Part shown: positions 55,827 to 64,000 of the stretch, one piece after another
Position numbering within the stretch: the first letter of the stretch is position 1
Layout: each line of letters begins with the position of its first letter
Source: Anaerovorax odorimutans DSM 5092
Lineage (GTDB): Bacteria; Bacillota; Clostridia; Peptostreptococcales; Anaerovoracaceae
Assembly (NCBI RefSeq): GCF_000426305.1
Contig: NZ_AUFC01000008.1
Coordinates: forward strand, 62,001 to 126,000
Length of the DNA: 64,000 nt
Reading direction: 5' to 3'
Position numbers and translations under genes: made by a program
Notes under the pieces: generated by a model
Database searches by the model: none
What the model was told of the DNA's origin: nothing
Seen by the model: only the letters and a program-made list of their open reading frames with translations

Positions 55827-56465
55827 ATGAGTACAGTTTATTTATCAGAAAATGCTGACGAATCACTGAAGGAATATATTATTGACACTGGTCATGTTTT
55901 AATGGAGGTAAAAAAAACTGCTGATGTATATGACGGAATAGCAACTCATCCTGACATATACATATGCAAAATCTGTGACCAGCTAATAACCGAAGAAGGT
56001 GATTTAGGCTATAATTATCCAAACAATGTTAAATATAATGCTGCTTGTGTGGGGAAATATTTTATACACAACACAAATTACACTGCGCCAAAACTTCTTG
56101 AATTTGCAAAACAAAAGGGTTTGACTATTGTCCATGTAAATCAGGGATATACAAAATGTAACCTTGCAATAGTAGATGATAAATCGGTCATTACATCGGA
56201 TGAAGGAATTGCAAAAACACTTGAATCCACCACGGATATTGATGTACTTCTTATTTCAAACGGCAATATAAAGCTTAAAGGATTTCCATATGGATTTATA
56301 GGCGGTACATCTGGCAGAGTGGGAGATGCAATGGTATTTCATGGTGACTTATCCGAACACCCTGATTATATAGAAATGTCTAACTTTGTATTTGACAGAG
56401 GTTTTTGTCTTCAATATTTTGATAGTTTTGAGTTAGAAGACATAGGCTCTATAATAGAAGTGTAA
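55827..56465 (+). CDS. DUF6873 / GME-fold protein
   Basis: A 212-residue protein that I believe belongs to the DUF6873 family with the guanidino-modifying-enzyme fold. Visible blocks are VLMEVKKTADVYDGIATHPDIY, HVNQGYTKCNLAIVDDKSVITSDEG, and GFIGGTSGRVGDAMVFHGDLS. The Cys in YTKCNLAI and His in VFHGDL are possible catalytic residues. The substrate is unknown. A GTG five codons upstream would overlap a TATAAT box; I choose the ATG at 55827. The next gene (radical SAM) follows by 2 bases. Confidence 0.75.
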   Translation: MSTVYLSENADESLKEYIIDTGHVLMEVKKTADVYDGIATHPDIYICKICDQLITEEGDLGYNYPNNVKYNAACVGKYFIHNTNYTAPKLLEFAKQKGLTIVHVNQGYTKCNLAIVDDKSVITSDEGIAKTLESTTDIDVLLISNGNIKLKGFPYGFIGGTSGRVGDAMVFHGDLSEHPDYIEMSNFVFDRGFCLQYFDSFELEDIGSIIEV

Positions 56466-56467
56466 TC

Positions 56468-57484
56468 ATGAAAAAACATGCAATTATACCTATTTTCATT
56501 CCACATATCGGATGCCCAAATGACTGTGTATTTTGTAATCAGAAAAAAATTACAGCCAAAATAAATCCGCCTTCAAAAGAGGATATTGTGGATATAATAG
56601 AAAGAAATTTGAAAACTATCATAAATCGCAATATTGAAACCATTGAAATTGCTTTTTTTGGAGGAAGCTTTACAGGAATCCCCTTAGACGAGCAAATATC
56701 ATATCTTTCCATTGCAAAAAAATATAAAGATGAAGGCTTTATAAACAAAATTCATCTGTCTACAAGACCTGACTATATTGATGACAAAATCCTCACCAAT
56801 TTAAAGGAGCATAGTGTTGACATTATTGAACTTGGAGTTCAATCCTTTGATGAAGATGTTCTTCGTTTATCAGGAAGAGGCCATAATGCTCAAGTAGTAT
56901 ATTCCAGCTCAAAACTTATTAAAGAATATGGTTTTGAACTTGGTCTTCAGCTTATGATTGGTCTTCCGGGAGACAGTTATGAAAAAGATATTTACTCTGC
57001 TAACGAAGCTGTTAAAATAGGTCCTTCAATAGCAAGACTATATCCTACTATTATAATTTATGATACAGCACTTTATGACATGTATAAAAAAGGAAGTTAC
57101 ACTCCACTTTCTGCTGATGAAGCTGTAAAAAATACAAAAGATATGTACAAGATTTTAAAAAATGCCGGCATTAATGTAATAAGAATAGGTTTAAAAAGTA
57201 CAGATTATATTAATGAAAACGGTCAAGTAACAGGCGGCACATATCATCCTGCTTTCAGACAGCTTGTTGAATCAGAACTTGCAAAAGAACATCTGGAGAA
57301 TCAGCTTTTAAAGTCACAAATTAATAATAGTAAAATAAACTTTGTCAGCAACAGTAAATGTTTTTCTTATATGATTGGAAATAATAAATCAAATAAAATA
57401 TATTTTAAAGAAAAATATCCCAATTTTTCCTTTAAATTTAAAGTTAATCCAAATCTTAAAGATGATGAATATTTATTGTTATAA
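56468..57484 (+). CDS. Radical SAM protein (Elp3-like, without acetyltransferase domain)
   Basis: A 338-residue radical SAM enzyme. The cluster motif is CPNDCVFC (residues 17-24), with FFGGSFTGIP, STRPDYID and LGVQSFDEDVL as in the COG1243/Elp3 N-terminal family. It lacks the GNAT domain of full Elp3. The substrate is not known. It overlaps no gene but lies 2 bases after the GME-fold gene, so the two are almost surely one operon and perhaps one pathway (inference). A terminator follows. Confidence 0.85.
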   Translation: MKKHAIIPIFIPHIGCPNDCVFCNQKKITAKINPPSKEDIVDIIERNLKTIINRNIETIEIAFFGGSFTGIPLDEQISYLSIAKKYKDEGFINKIHLSTRPDYIDDKILTNLKEHSVDIIELGVQSFDEDVLRLSGRGHNAQVVYSSSKLIKEYGFELGLQLMIGLPGDSYEKDIYSANEAVKIGPSIARLYPTIIIYDTALYDMYKKGSYTPLSADEAVKNTKDMYKILKNAGINVIRIGLKSTDYINENGQVTGGTYHPAFRQLVESELAKEHLENQLLKSQINNSKINFVSNSKCFSYMIGNNKSNKIYFKEKYPNFSFKFKVNPNLKDDEYLLL

Positions 57485-57592
57485 TGTTCTTTGTTTTATA
57501 CCATATCTATATCAAACTCAATATAGATTAATAAGAGAAAATTATTAAATAGAGAAACTAATAAAATAAAAATAAGGTTATTATTTTTACTT

Positions 57593-57624
57593 GGCAGATT
57601 GATATTTTTTCAATCTGCCTTTTT
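57593..57624 (+). terminator. Terminator of the GME-radical SAM operon
   Basis: GGCAGATTG and CAATCTGCC form a perfect 9-bp stem with a 9-nt loop, then TTTTT. Confidence 0.92.
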
Positions 57625-57733
57625 ATTTGGTTATTAAAATTTTTCAATATTTATTAATGATATTAAACAAATAATTAAATAGAGAAAATAAGAATTTTTT
57701 GCTTCTATAATTAAAAAAAGGTTGCTTATTCAT

Positions 57734-57838
57734 ATGCAGATTATTTATTTACTTATTATTTTATTAACTTGTCTAATTTTTATATACATATTGTCCACTT
57801 TTCTGAATACAATTTACAAAATGCAAAATTCTTTTTAG
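57734..57838 (+). CDS. 34-aa single-span membrane micropeptide
   Basis: A short frame from ATG 57734 to TAG 57838 encoding a nearly wholly hydrophobic peptide: it begins MQIIYLLIILLTCLIF and ends TIYKMQNSF, one membrane helix with few charges. AAAGG lies about 12 bases upstream, a weak and distant ribosome site. It ends 28 bases before the ATPase start on the same strand. Micropeptides are known to regulate P-type pumps (KdpF, and phospholamban or sarcolipin in animals), so it may be a pump subunit; AT-rich chance is the alternative. Confidence 0.4.
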   Translation: MQIIYLLIILLTCLIFIYILSTFLNTIYKMQNSF

Positions 57839-57866
57839 AGAACTTAAGATAAGGAGTGAATTGAAT

Positions 57867-60512
57867 ATGTATATTAAACCTGGACTTACTTCCTCTCAGG
57901 TTGCTGATTCTCGAATAAATAACGGTGATAACAGTCTAACACAGAGAAAAAGAAAAGGATTTTTAAAGCAATATTTAAGCAGCTTTGGTGATCCAATCAT
58001 AAAAATATTGTTAGTTGCATTAGCTTTAAATGTAATTTTTTTATTTCGTGATGCAAACTGGCTTGAAACAGCAGGTATAGCCATAGCTGTTTTTTTAGCT
58101 ACATTTGTTTCAACCTTATCCGAATATGGCAGTGAATCAGCTTTCATTAAATTAATGGACGAGACTCAACGTATACAATGCAGGGTTTTAAGAGATGGAA
58201 ACACTATATCTGTACCAATCAATGAAATTGTTGTTGGTGATATTGTATTATTGCAGGCAGGGGAAAAAATTCCTGCCGACGGTATTATAATATCAGGGAA
58301 ATTAAAAATTGATCAATCTGCTTTAAACGGAGAAAGCAAAGAAATTGAAAAATTACCTGATATCAGAAGTATTACCGAGCAAACATCCAGCTGGGATTTA
58401 ATGTCTTCTCATCAACTATTTAGAGGAAGTGTGGTTGATGAAGGTGAAGGCGTAATGGAAGTTATTAGGGTTGGAGATTTTACATTTTATGGTGTTTTAG
58501 CTATGGAAATGCAAGAAGAATCAAGAGAAAGTCCTTTAAAGATCCGCCTTTCAGAGCTTGCAAAAATCTTAAGTAAAATCGGTTATTTAGCTGCCGCAGT
58601 TATAGCTTTTTCAGATCTTTTTTCTTCTATTGTACTAGAAAATAATATGCAGTTTTCATTAATCTGTTCAGTACTTTCAAATCCATACGCAATGACAGGT
58701 TATATTCTACACGCCATAACCCTTGCAATTATTATCGTTGTTGTTGCTGTCCCCGAAGGTCTTCCTATGATGATTACTGTGGTACTCTCATCTAATATGC
58801 TGCGAATGCTGAAAGATAAAGTAATGGTCAGGAAGCTGGTTGGAATTGAAACAGCCGGCAGTTTAAATATTTTATTTACCGATAAGACTGGAACACTTAC
58901 GCAAGGAAAATTGGCTGTAAGCCATTTCATGACAGGTGACGGTAAAATTTATCGTAATAAGGATAAACCGGGAAGAGGTTCTCCTCAATTACAATATTTA
59001 GCACTTTCTAGTTTTTATAACACTGGCTCTGTAATTTCAAAAACAAAACCCTTAGGAGGAAATTCTACTGACAGAGCCTTATTAGAATACGTTATGCCCT
59101 TACCCATAGAAACAGATCAATATATCAAACTTGACAGTATTCCCTTTAATAGTGAGAAAAAATATTCCGCCGCCCGAATATCAGGGAAAAAAGATTTAAG
59201 TTTAATAAAAGGTGCTCCCGAAAAAATTTTACCAAGCTGTACACATTACTATGGAGAAGATGGCAATGTATACCCACTTTCAAAAATAAAATTATTGGAA
59301 GATACTTGGCACGATCTTACAGCAAACGCAATTCGTGTTATTGTAGTTGCAGCTGCAAAGACTTGGCCTATATACGAAGATGAATTTTCAAACCTCATTT
59401 TAATCGGTCTTATTGGTATCAGAGACGAATTGAGACCTGAAGCACAAAGCTCTATTAATCAAATAATGAATGCCGGTGTACAGGTTGTAATGATTACAGG
59501 AGATAATAAAGATACTGCTGTTGCCATAGCAAGAGGTACAGGGCTTCTTAATGAATATGAAAAAGACAGCATTATCACTAGTAAGGATTTAAATAAACTA
59601 AGTGACGAACAATTAAAGCAAATTCTACCAAAGCTTCGTGTTGTAGCAAGAGCTTTGCCTACAGATAAAAGCCGATTGGTCACTTTAGCTCATGAACTAG
59701 GTATGGTTACAGGAATGACTGGTGATGGCATAAATGATGGTCCTGCATTAAAGCTTTCCGATGTTGGCTTTGCCATGGGTGACGGTACAGAAGTTGCAAA
59801 AGAAGCCGGAGATATTGTCATAATGGACAACAACATTCACTCTATTTCAAAAGCAATATTGTATGGCAGAACGATTTTTAAAAGTATTCAAAAGTTTATT
59901 ATATTTCAGCTTACTATGAATTTATGTGCCGTGGGAGTTTGCTTTATTGGACCGTTTATAGGAATGGAAACACCCATTACAGTAATTCAAATGTTATGGG
60001 TCAACATTATTATGGACACTCTTGCAGGTCTTGCCTTTGCCGGAGAAGCCCCTCTTTTAGAATATATGGAGGAACCTCCGAAATCCAGAGATGAACCTGT
60101 ATTAAACAAACAAATGCTAAAGCAAATATTGTTTATGGGATTTTATACGATAATTATATGTATGCTTTTCCTTTCATTAAATTGGGTAAAAATATTCTTT
60201 CATTATTCATTTAATGCTTCAAAATTTTTATCTGCATTTTTTACTTTATTTATATTTTGCGGTATTTTTAACAGTTTTAATGCCAGAACAACAAGAATTA
60301 ATTTAACTGCATATTTGTCAAAAAACCCTGCCTTCATAGCTATCATTTCAATAATATGCACAGTGCAGTTGATTTTAACATATTATGGGGGAACATTGTT
60401 TAGAACTTATCCCCTTTCCGCGCCAGAATTAATTTTAACCATAATATTAGCAGCAACAGTTATACCTGCAGATATGATAAGAAAAATTTTTATTAAAAAA
60501 ATACTGAAATAA
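57867..60512 (+). CDS. P-type cation ATPase, type II (Ca2+ pump-like)
   Basis: An 881-residue pump of the P2 class. Features in order: A-domain QSALNGESKE (TGES loop variant NGES), the M4 motif VAVPEGLPMMI, phosphorylation site DKTGTLTQG, nucleotide-site KGAPEKIL, hinge TGDNKDTAVAIARGTG and TGDGINDGPALK, then M5-M10. PEGLP in M4 and the M6 region VNIIMDTLAGLA suggest Ca2+ export (PMCA/SERCA-like type IIB). The ATG at 57867 is 10 bases after AAGGAG; the TTG at 57861 is too close. No calmodulin-like tail. Confidence 0.94.
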   Translation: MYIKPGLTSSQVADSRINNGDNSLTQRKRKGFLKQYLSSFGDPIIKILLVALALNVIFLFRDANWLETAGIAIAVFLATFVSTLSEYGSESAFIKLMDETQRIQCRVLRDGNTISVPINEIVVGDIVLLQAGEKIPADGIIISGKLKIDQSALNGESKEIEKLPDIRSITEQTSSWDLMSSHQLFRGSVVDEGEGVMEVIRVGDFTFYGVLAMEMQEESRESPLKIRLSELAKILSKIGYLAAAVIAFSDLFSSIVLENNMQFSLICSVLSNPYAMTGYILHAITLAIIIVVVAVPEGLPMMITVVLSSNMLRMLKDKVMVRKLVGIETAGSLNILFTDKTGTLTQGKLAVSHFMTGDGKIYRNKDKPGRGSPQLQYLALSSFYNTGSVISKTKPLGGNSTDRALLEYVMPLPIETDQYIKLDSIPFNSEKKYSAARISGKKDLSLIKGAPEKILPSCTHYYGEDGNVYPLSKIKLLEDTWHDLTANAIRVIVVAAAKTWPIYEDEFSNLILIGLIGIRDELRPEAQSSINQIMNAGVQVVMITGDNKDTAVAIARGTGLLNEYEKDSIITSKDLNKLSDEQLKQILPKLRVVARALPTDKSRLVTLAHELGMVTGMTGDGINDGPALKLSDVGFAMGDGTEVAKEAGDIVIMDNNIHSISKAILYGRTIFKSIQKFIIFQLTMNLCAVGVCFIGPFIGMETPITVIQMLWVNIIMDTLAGLAFAGEAPLLEYMEEPPKSRDEPVLNKQMLKQILFMGFYTIIICMLFLSLNWVKIFFHYSFNASKFLSAFFTLFIFCGIFNSFNARTTRINLTAYLSKNPAFIAIISIICTVQLILTYYGGTLFRTYPLSAPELILTIILAATVIPADMIRKIFIKKILK

Positions 60513-60520
60513 CTAATAAG

Positions 60521-60556
60521 CAGAAAGACAATTTTATATTGTTTTTCTGTTTTTTA
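60521..60556 (+). terminator. Terminator of the Ca2+ ATPase gene
   Basis: CAGAAAGACAAT and ATTGTTTTTCTG form a 12-bp stem with one G-T pair and a 5-nt loop, followed by six T. Confidence 0.9.
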
Positions 60557-60598
60557 GTATATGTAGCTGCCATAGGTTTTTAGTAATGTAGCTGCCAT
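60551..60598. repeat. Tandem duplicate, two copies of about 23 bp
   Basis: TTTTTAGTATATGTAGCTGC plus CAT (60551-60573) is repeated at 60577-60598 with one base missing. It begins in the T run of the terminator and precedes the ACT-domain gene. Confidence 0.75.
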
Positions 60599-60675
60599 CT
60601 TGTTTTTTCCTAATGTTTATGATAAAATGACTGGTAAAACTTTTTAAATGAATAAACTTTATGGAGGTAATTAAT

Positions 60676-60939
60676 ATGAGAGCAGTCATCACTGTAATCG
60701 GTAAAGATATGGTAGGTATATTAGCTAAAGTCAGCACAACTTGTTCTGAAGCAAATGCAAATGTTATTGAAGTGACTCAATCAGTATTGCAAGACTTCTT
60801 TGCCATGGTTATGCTTATTGATATTGAAAAAATGACGTGTGAATTACCCGAATTACACGAAAAACTTGAAAATAATGTAAAAGAAATGACAATACACGTT
60901 ATGCATGAAGATATATTTAATTCAATGCATCGTATATAA
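60676..60939 (+). CDS. ACT-domain protein (UPF0237)
   Basis: An 87-residue single ACT domain (MRAVITVIGKDMVGILAKVS, ANVIEVTQSVLQDFF), the small-molecule sensor fold. Members of UPF0237 lie next to UPF0210 genes across Bacillota and archaea, as here (34 bases). It likely regulates or assists the PFL-family partner; the ligand is unknown. ATG at 60676 follows GGAGGT; an ATG 15 bases upstream overlaps the ribosome site. Confidence 0.92.
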   Translation: MRAVITVIGKDMVGILAKVSTTCSEANANVIEVTQSVLQDFFAMVMLIDIEKMTCELPELHEKLENNVKEMTIHVMHEDIFNSMHRI

Positions 60940-60973
60940 TACTATATAAGAAAGAAATCAGAGGTAGAAACAC

Positions 60974-62332
60974 ATGCTTAACATGAGTGACATCATGGAA
61001 ACTATAACCATGATTCAAGATGAAAATTTAGATATAAGAACTATAACTATGGGAATTTCTCTTTTAGACTGCTGTGACAGCGATATTGATAAATCCTGTG
61101 AAAAAGTTTATAACAAAATTTACAATTATGCTAAAGATTTAGTTAAAACAGGATGTGATATAGAACAAAAATATGGTATTCCTATTATTAATAAAAGAGT
61201 TTCTGTTACTCCAATAGCCATATTAGTAGCAGCATCCGGCGGAGATCCTGTTAAATATGCTCACACATTGGAACGTGTTGCAAATGATATTGGAGTAAAT
61301 TTTATCGGGGGTTTTTCTGCCCTTGTTCATAAAGGTTTTTCTCCCGGAGACAAAGCTTTAATTGATTCAATTCCACGTGCTTTAGCAGAAACAGATCATG
61401 TTTGTGCTTCAGTAAATATAGGTACAACTAAAACCGGAATAAATATGGATGCTGTTAAAACTATGGGGAAAATAGTACGTGAAACAGCAGAATTAACAGC
61501 TGATCGTCAGTGTATAGGTGCTGCAAAATTGGTTGTATTTTGCAACGCTCCTGAGGACAATCCTTTCATGGCCGGTGCAATGCATGGCCCAGGTGAACCA
61601 GACTGCGTAATTAATGTGGGAGTTTCAGGTCCCGGAGTTGTTCGAGCTGCAATTGCTAAAGCTCCTGATGATTATGACTTAACTCAAATTGCTGATATAA
61701 TAAAGAAAACTGCATTCAAAATCACCCGTATGGGACAACTTGTAGGAAGTGAAGCTTCTGCTCGTTTAGGGGTTCCCTTTGGAATTGTAGATTTATCTCT
61801 TGCTCCTACACCTGCCATTGGTGATTCTGTTGCTCATATATTAGAAGAAATCGGACTTGATATGTGCGGATGCCACGGAACTACTGCTGCACTTGCTATG
61901 CTTAACGATGCAGTTAAAAAAGGAGGAGTAATGGCATCATCTAATGTGGGTGGTCTTTCTGGCGCTTTTATTCCAGTAACTGAAGATGCTGGTATGATAG
62001 AAGCCGCTCGCTGCGGAACACTTATATTAGAAAAGTTAGAAGCTATGACTGCTGTATGTTCTGTTGGTCTTGATATGATTGCAATTCCTGGAGAGACTCC
62101 TGCTGAAGTTATTTCAGCTATTATAGCAGATGAAGCTGCAATAGGTATGGTAAACTCAAAGACTACTGCCGTAAGAGTAATCCCTGCAATCGGTAAATCA
62201 GAAGGAGAAGAACTTGAATTCGGAGGACTTCTCGGAAACGGTCCTGTTATGAAAGTAAATATGACATCTCCTGCAAAAATGATTAACAGAGGCGGAAGAA
62301 TACCGGCTCCAATGCATAGTTTGAAAAATTAA
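60974..62332 (+). CDS. PFL family protein (UPF0210/DUF711)
   Basis: A 452-residue protein of the UPF0210 family, which folds like pyruvate formate-lyase/ribonucleotide reductase barrels but whose activity is unknown. Conserved blocks are [21 protein letters not shown] region, [42 protein letters not shown] and [19 protein letters not shown]. No C-terminal glycyl-radical motif is visible, so it is probably not a glycyl radical enzyme. Pairs with the ACT gene; ends before a terminator. Confidence 0.93.
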   Translation: MLNMSDIMETITMIQDENLDIRTITMGISLLDCCDSDIDKSCEKVYNKIYNYAKDLVKTGCDIEQKYGIPIINKRVSVTPIAILVAASGGDPVKYAHTLERVANDIGVNFIGGFSALVHKGFSPGDKALIDSIPRALAETDHVCASVNIGTTKTGINMDAVKTMGKIVRETAELTADRQCIGAAKLVVFCNAPEDNPFMAGAMHGPGEPDCVINVGVSGPGVVRAAIAKAPDDYDLTQIADIIKKTAFKITRMGQLVGSEASARLGVPFGIVDLSLAPTPAIGDSVAHILEEIGLDMCGCHGTTAALAMLNDAVKKGGVMASSNVGGLSGAFIPVTEDAGMIEAARCGTLILEKLEAMTAVCSVGLDMIAIPGETPAEVISAIIADEAAIGMVNSKTTAVRVIPAIGKSEGEELEFGGLLGNGPVMKVNMTSPAKMINRGGRIPAPMHSLKN

Positions 62333-62345
62333 AGATTATTACATG

Positions 62346-62376
62346 AAAATACCTAGCTTAAAAGTTAGGTATTTTT
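62346..62376 (+). terminator. Terminator of the ACT-PFL operon
   Basis: AAATACCTAGCTT and AAGTTAGGTATTT form a 13-bp stem with one G-T pair, followed by TTTTT. Confidence 0.9.
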
Positions 62377-62423
62377 ATGTGTTTTATTATCAAATTCTTG
62401 ATTATATTTAGAAACTTTTTTCA

Positions 62424-62516
62424 TTATGACAATGCCAAACCTCTAGCCAATCCAGCTACAGCCATAGTAATAACTATCCCCTCTTCAGTTATAAAGATAC
62501 TTTTTAAATCTATCAC
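62424..62516 (-). CDS. Candidate 30-aa peptide coupled to the small membrane protein
   Basis: A GTG-started frame whose first four bases overlap the stop of the upstream 74-aa gene (GTGA). It reads MDLKSIF-like at the start (after GTG ATA) and ends MAVAGLARGLALS. The overlap is typical of coupled genes, and a hydrophobic Gly/Ala C-terminal half is visible. I know no family. It may be a chance frame. Confidence 0.25.
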   Translation of the reverse strand: MIDLKSIFITEEGIVITMAVAGLARGLALS

Positions 62517-62737
62517 CTTACTTTTTTATAAATAAAATAAATGGCGATTCCAATTGGAAAATATAGAGCACAAATAATTCCCCAAAAGATAGATTCATAA
62601 AAATCAATTCCATTTTTTCTTGCATCCTTAAAAAAAGTAATACAAACTATAAGAAACAAAATACACAGTAGCAGAAAATCAAAATACAAAAATGGCCATA
62701 TGCTGAGATTTATATTATTAAAAAAATTATAATGCAT
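62513..62737 (-). CDS. Small two-span membrane protein (74 aa)
   Basis: A 74-residue protein with two hydrophobic helices (about 13-36 and 50-68) separated by KDARKNGIDFYESIFW, and a basic end (YKKVR). The FKDARKNG...W...YFPIGIAIYF pattern resembles PLDc_N-type small membrane proteins, but I am not sure. AAAAGGGG precedes the ATG by about 9 bases. Function unknown. Confidence 0.7.
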   Translation of the reverse strand: MHYNFFNNINLSIWPFLYFDFLLLCILFLIVCITFFKDARKNGIDFYESIFWGIICALYFPIGIAIYFIYKKVR

Positions 62738-63118
62738 TTACTATCAAATCCCCTTTTTACTATCTTAAAATATTCCTATAAAAATTTTATATTTTGCATT
62801 TATTTACTAAAATAATCCAATATATTACTATTATAATATATCTTTATATAAATTAGTCAATATCTTAGGTATTACGTGTTGATATAATCTGACATCACTT
62901 TTAGATAAATACTATATAAATTTTAGATATATATAATTTTATATAGTACATAATAAGGCTTTATTCAATTAAATTCTTATTTTTATCATGACAATATTTG
63001 AAACAAAAATAAACCCACCTTTTCGTAGGTTTATTATGTTTTTGAGTAATACCCGATTTTGCGTAAATCACATAATTTGTATATGATAACCTAAAAATAA
63101 AATTAAAGATAATATCTC
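62738..63118. other. 381-bp AT-rich intergenic region
   Basis: Holds the promoter region of the 74-aa gene and the terminator of the histidine kinase. I see no credible open frame, and no recognised RNA motif apart from the hairpin at 63008-63035. Confidence 0.5.
63008..63035 (-). terminator. Terminator of the histidine kinase gene
   Basis: AATAAACC (63008-63015) pairs with GGTTTATT (63028-63035); TTTTTG follows on the minus strand. It lies 84 bases after the stop codon. Confidence 0.75.
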
Positions 63119-64000
63119 TTATAAATTAATTTTAAACGCTACGCCATTTTCAATATTATAAGCTGTTATTCTGCCATTATGAGCATCTAAAACCTTCTTT
63201 GTTATTGCAAGACCAAGTCCGAATTTACCGTCTTTATCTTTTTTATATGCATCAAATAATTCCATAGGATTATCTCTGTTAATCTTTGGTCCATCATTTG
63301 ATATTATCACTTCAATATGTTCATCATTGTTTATTGAAATATTAATTTCATTCTCGGCGTATCTCATTTGATTCTCAAGAATATTTTCAAAAGCAATAAG
63401 TAATGCCTCTGCATCCCCTTTTATTTCTGCTTCTTTTATTTCTAAATTCCAATGTAATTCAGGTCTTATAACTTTAAATTTAGATACTAAGCTTTTAAGA
63501 ATTCTATCAATACTTACAATATCCCAATTTTCATTGTAATCAAGAGAATGTTCTAATGTATTAAGTCTCAAAATCTGAGTTATTTTTCTTTCTAAGCGAT
63601 CAGCTTCTAATTTAATTACTTCTGCCGCTGGTTTTTCTGAGTCTATACTTATTCCATCTAAAATAGATTGTGCATATCCTTTTATAACCATAACAGGTGT
63701 TTTTAAATCATGTGATGTGGATTGTAAAAATTGTCTGTCTCTTTCTTCTGCTATTTTCAATGAATTTCTCATATCTTCCAATGACTTTGCTAACATTCCG
63801 ATCTCATCATTATCCGTCTTAGGTAATTCAACTTCCCAATTTTTCTTTGATACTTCCTCCGCAAAAACTTCCAGCTGTTTAATTGGGCTAAAAATTCTCC
63901 TTGTAACAATTCTGGAAGCAAAAAAGCTTATAATTAACAATCCCACTAATAAAATTATCATTTCAATTGTTAATGGACTTTTCTTTTCAACTGACGTTAA
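63119..64000 (-). CDS. Sensor histidine kinase (partial, 5' end beyond window)
   Basis: The frame stays open to the last base of the window, so the N-terminal sensor region is missing. Visible are a membrane helix (IILLVGLLIISFFASRIV), a HAMP linker (RRIFSPIKQLEVFAEEVS), the H-box STSHDLKTPVMVIKGY with the phospho-acceptor His, an N-box ENILENQMRYAENE, and the G-box GKFGLGLAITKKVLDAHNG. It is an orthodox HATPase_c kinase of the OmpR-partner type. The response regulator is expected upstream, outside the window. Confidence 0.95.
   Translation of the reverse strand, partial: LTSVEKKSPLTIEMIILLVGLLIISFFASRIVTRRIFSPIKQLEVFAEEVSKKNWEVELPKTDNDEIGMLAKSLEDMRNSLKIAEERDRQFLQSTSHDLKTPVMVIKGYAQSILDGISIDSEKPAAEVIKLEADRLERKITQILRLNTLEHSLDYNENWDIVSIDRILKSLVSKFKVIRPELHWNLEIKEAEIKGDAEALLIAFENILENQMRYAENEINISINNDEHIEVIISNDGPKINRDNPMELFDAYKKDKDGKFGLGLAITKKVLDAHNGRITAYNIENGVAFKINL

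Noticed and set aside
57544-57686. ATTAAATAGAGAAA found twice 129 bp apart as a functional repeat
   Set aside because: Fourteen AT-rich bases in AT-rich sequence; possible by chance and without other symmetry.

Overview
The window is AT-rich and dense in genes and reads as part of the chromosome of an anaerobic, low-GC, spore-forming member of the Bacillota (Clostridia or Tissierellia type). The grounds are Gram-positive Shine-Dalgarno sites, a GerA/SpoVAF spore germination protein, a V-type ATPase in place of an F-type cluster, class 1B dihydroorotate dehydrogenase (PyrD plus PyrK), a THF riboswitch, and the UPF0237/UPF0210 pair. I cannot assign a genus. I see no rRNA, tRNA, IS element, prophage or CRISPR array, and almost every base is accounted for by genes, leaders or terminators.

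Layout. 1-6.8 kb: gpmI (+), then a minus-strand operon of two FAD flavoproteins, a corrinoid adenosyltransferase and a secreted GH26-like glycosidase. 6.9-12.7 kb: metallophosphoesterase, a divergent XRE regulator/DUF6809 pair, an AI-2E-like plus SulP transporter operon, an HdeD-like membrane protein and a Usp protein. 12.8-22 kb: amidohydrolase-pyk, a Na/Pi cotransporter with a PhoU-like tail, and dnaE-pfkA. 22-25.5 kb: an ABC-F ATPase and the germination protein. 25.5-31.9 kb: a complete de novo pyrimidine operon, pyrB-I-C-F-K-D-E, headed by a promoter, a translated 39-codon leader and an intrinsic terminator. 32-35 kb: a small membrane protein, MscS and TypA. 35.2-44.1 kb: a nine-gene V-type ATPase operon (G/H-I-K-E-C-F-A-B-D) with the Na+-site residues in subunit K and a visibly higher GC content. 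44.2-45.4 kb: an Rh-type ammonium channel. 46-50.2 kb: PlsC, an amidase-like protein, two lipoproteins and a methyltransferase. 50.2-52.6 kb: a THF-riboswitch-controlled folate operon (HD protein, folP, folB-folK fusion). 52.6-57.5 kb: DUF2207-LemA, ung, a GME-fold protein and a radical SAM protein. 57.7-62.4 kb: a micropeptide, a P-type Ca2+ ATPase, and the ACT/PFL pair. 62.4-64 kb: small membrane proteins and a histidine kinase cut by the window edge.

How the genes fit together: glycolysis (gpmI, pfkA, pyk), pyrimidine and folate synthesis, and sodium/phosphate/calcium/ammonium transport dominate. A Na+-type V-ATPase together with a Na/Pi cotransporter points to sodium-based membrane energetics (inference).

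The observations I rate highest are: (1) the pyr leader, which has the architecture of enterobacterial pyrBI coupled transcription-translation attenuation, not that of PyrR attenuation; (2) a 49-nt structured element found twice, in the 5' regions of two unrelated genes, with base changes that mostly preserve pairing; (3) a 34-codon single-span peptide gene just upstream of the Ca2+ ATPase; (4) an HD phosphohydrolase first in the folate operon; and (5) a palindrome lying exactly on the -10 box between the XRE regulator and the DUF6809 gene.
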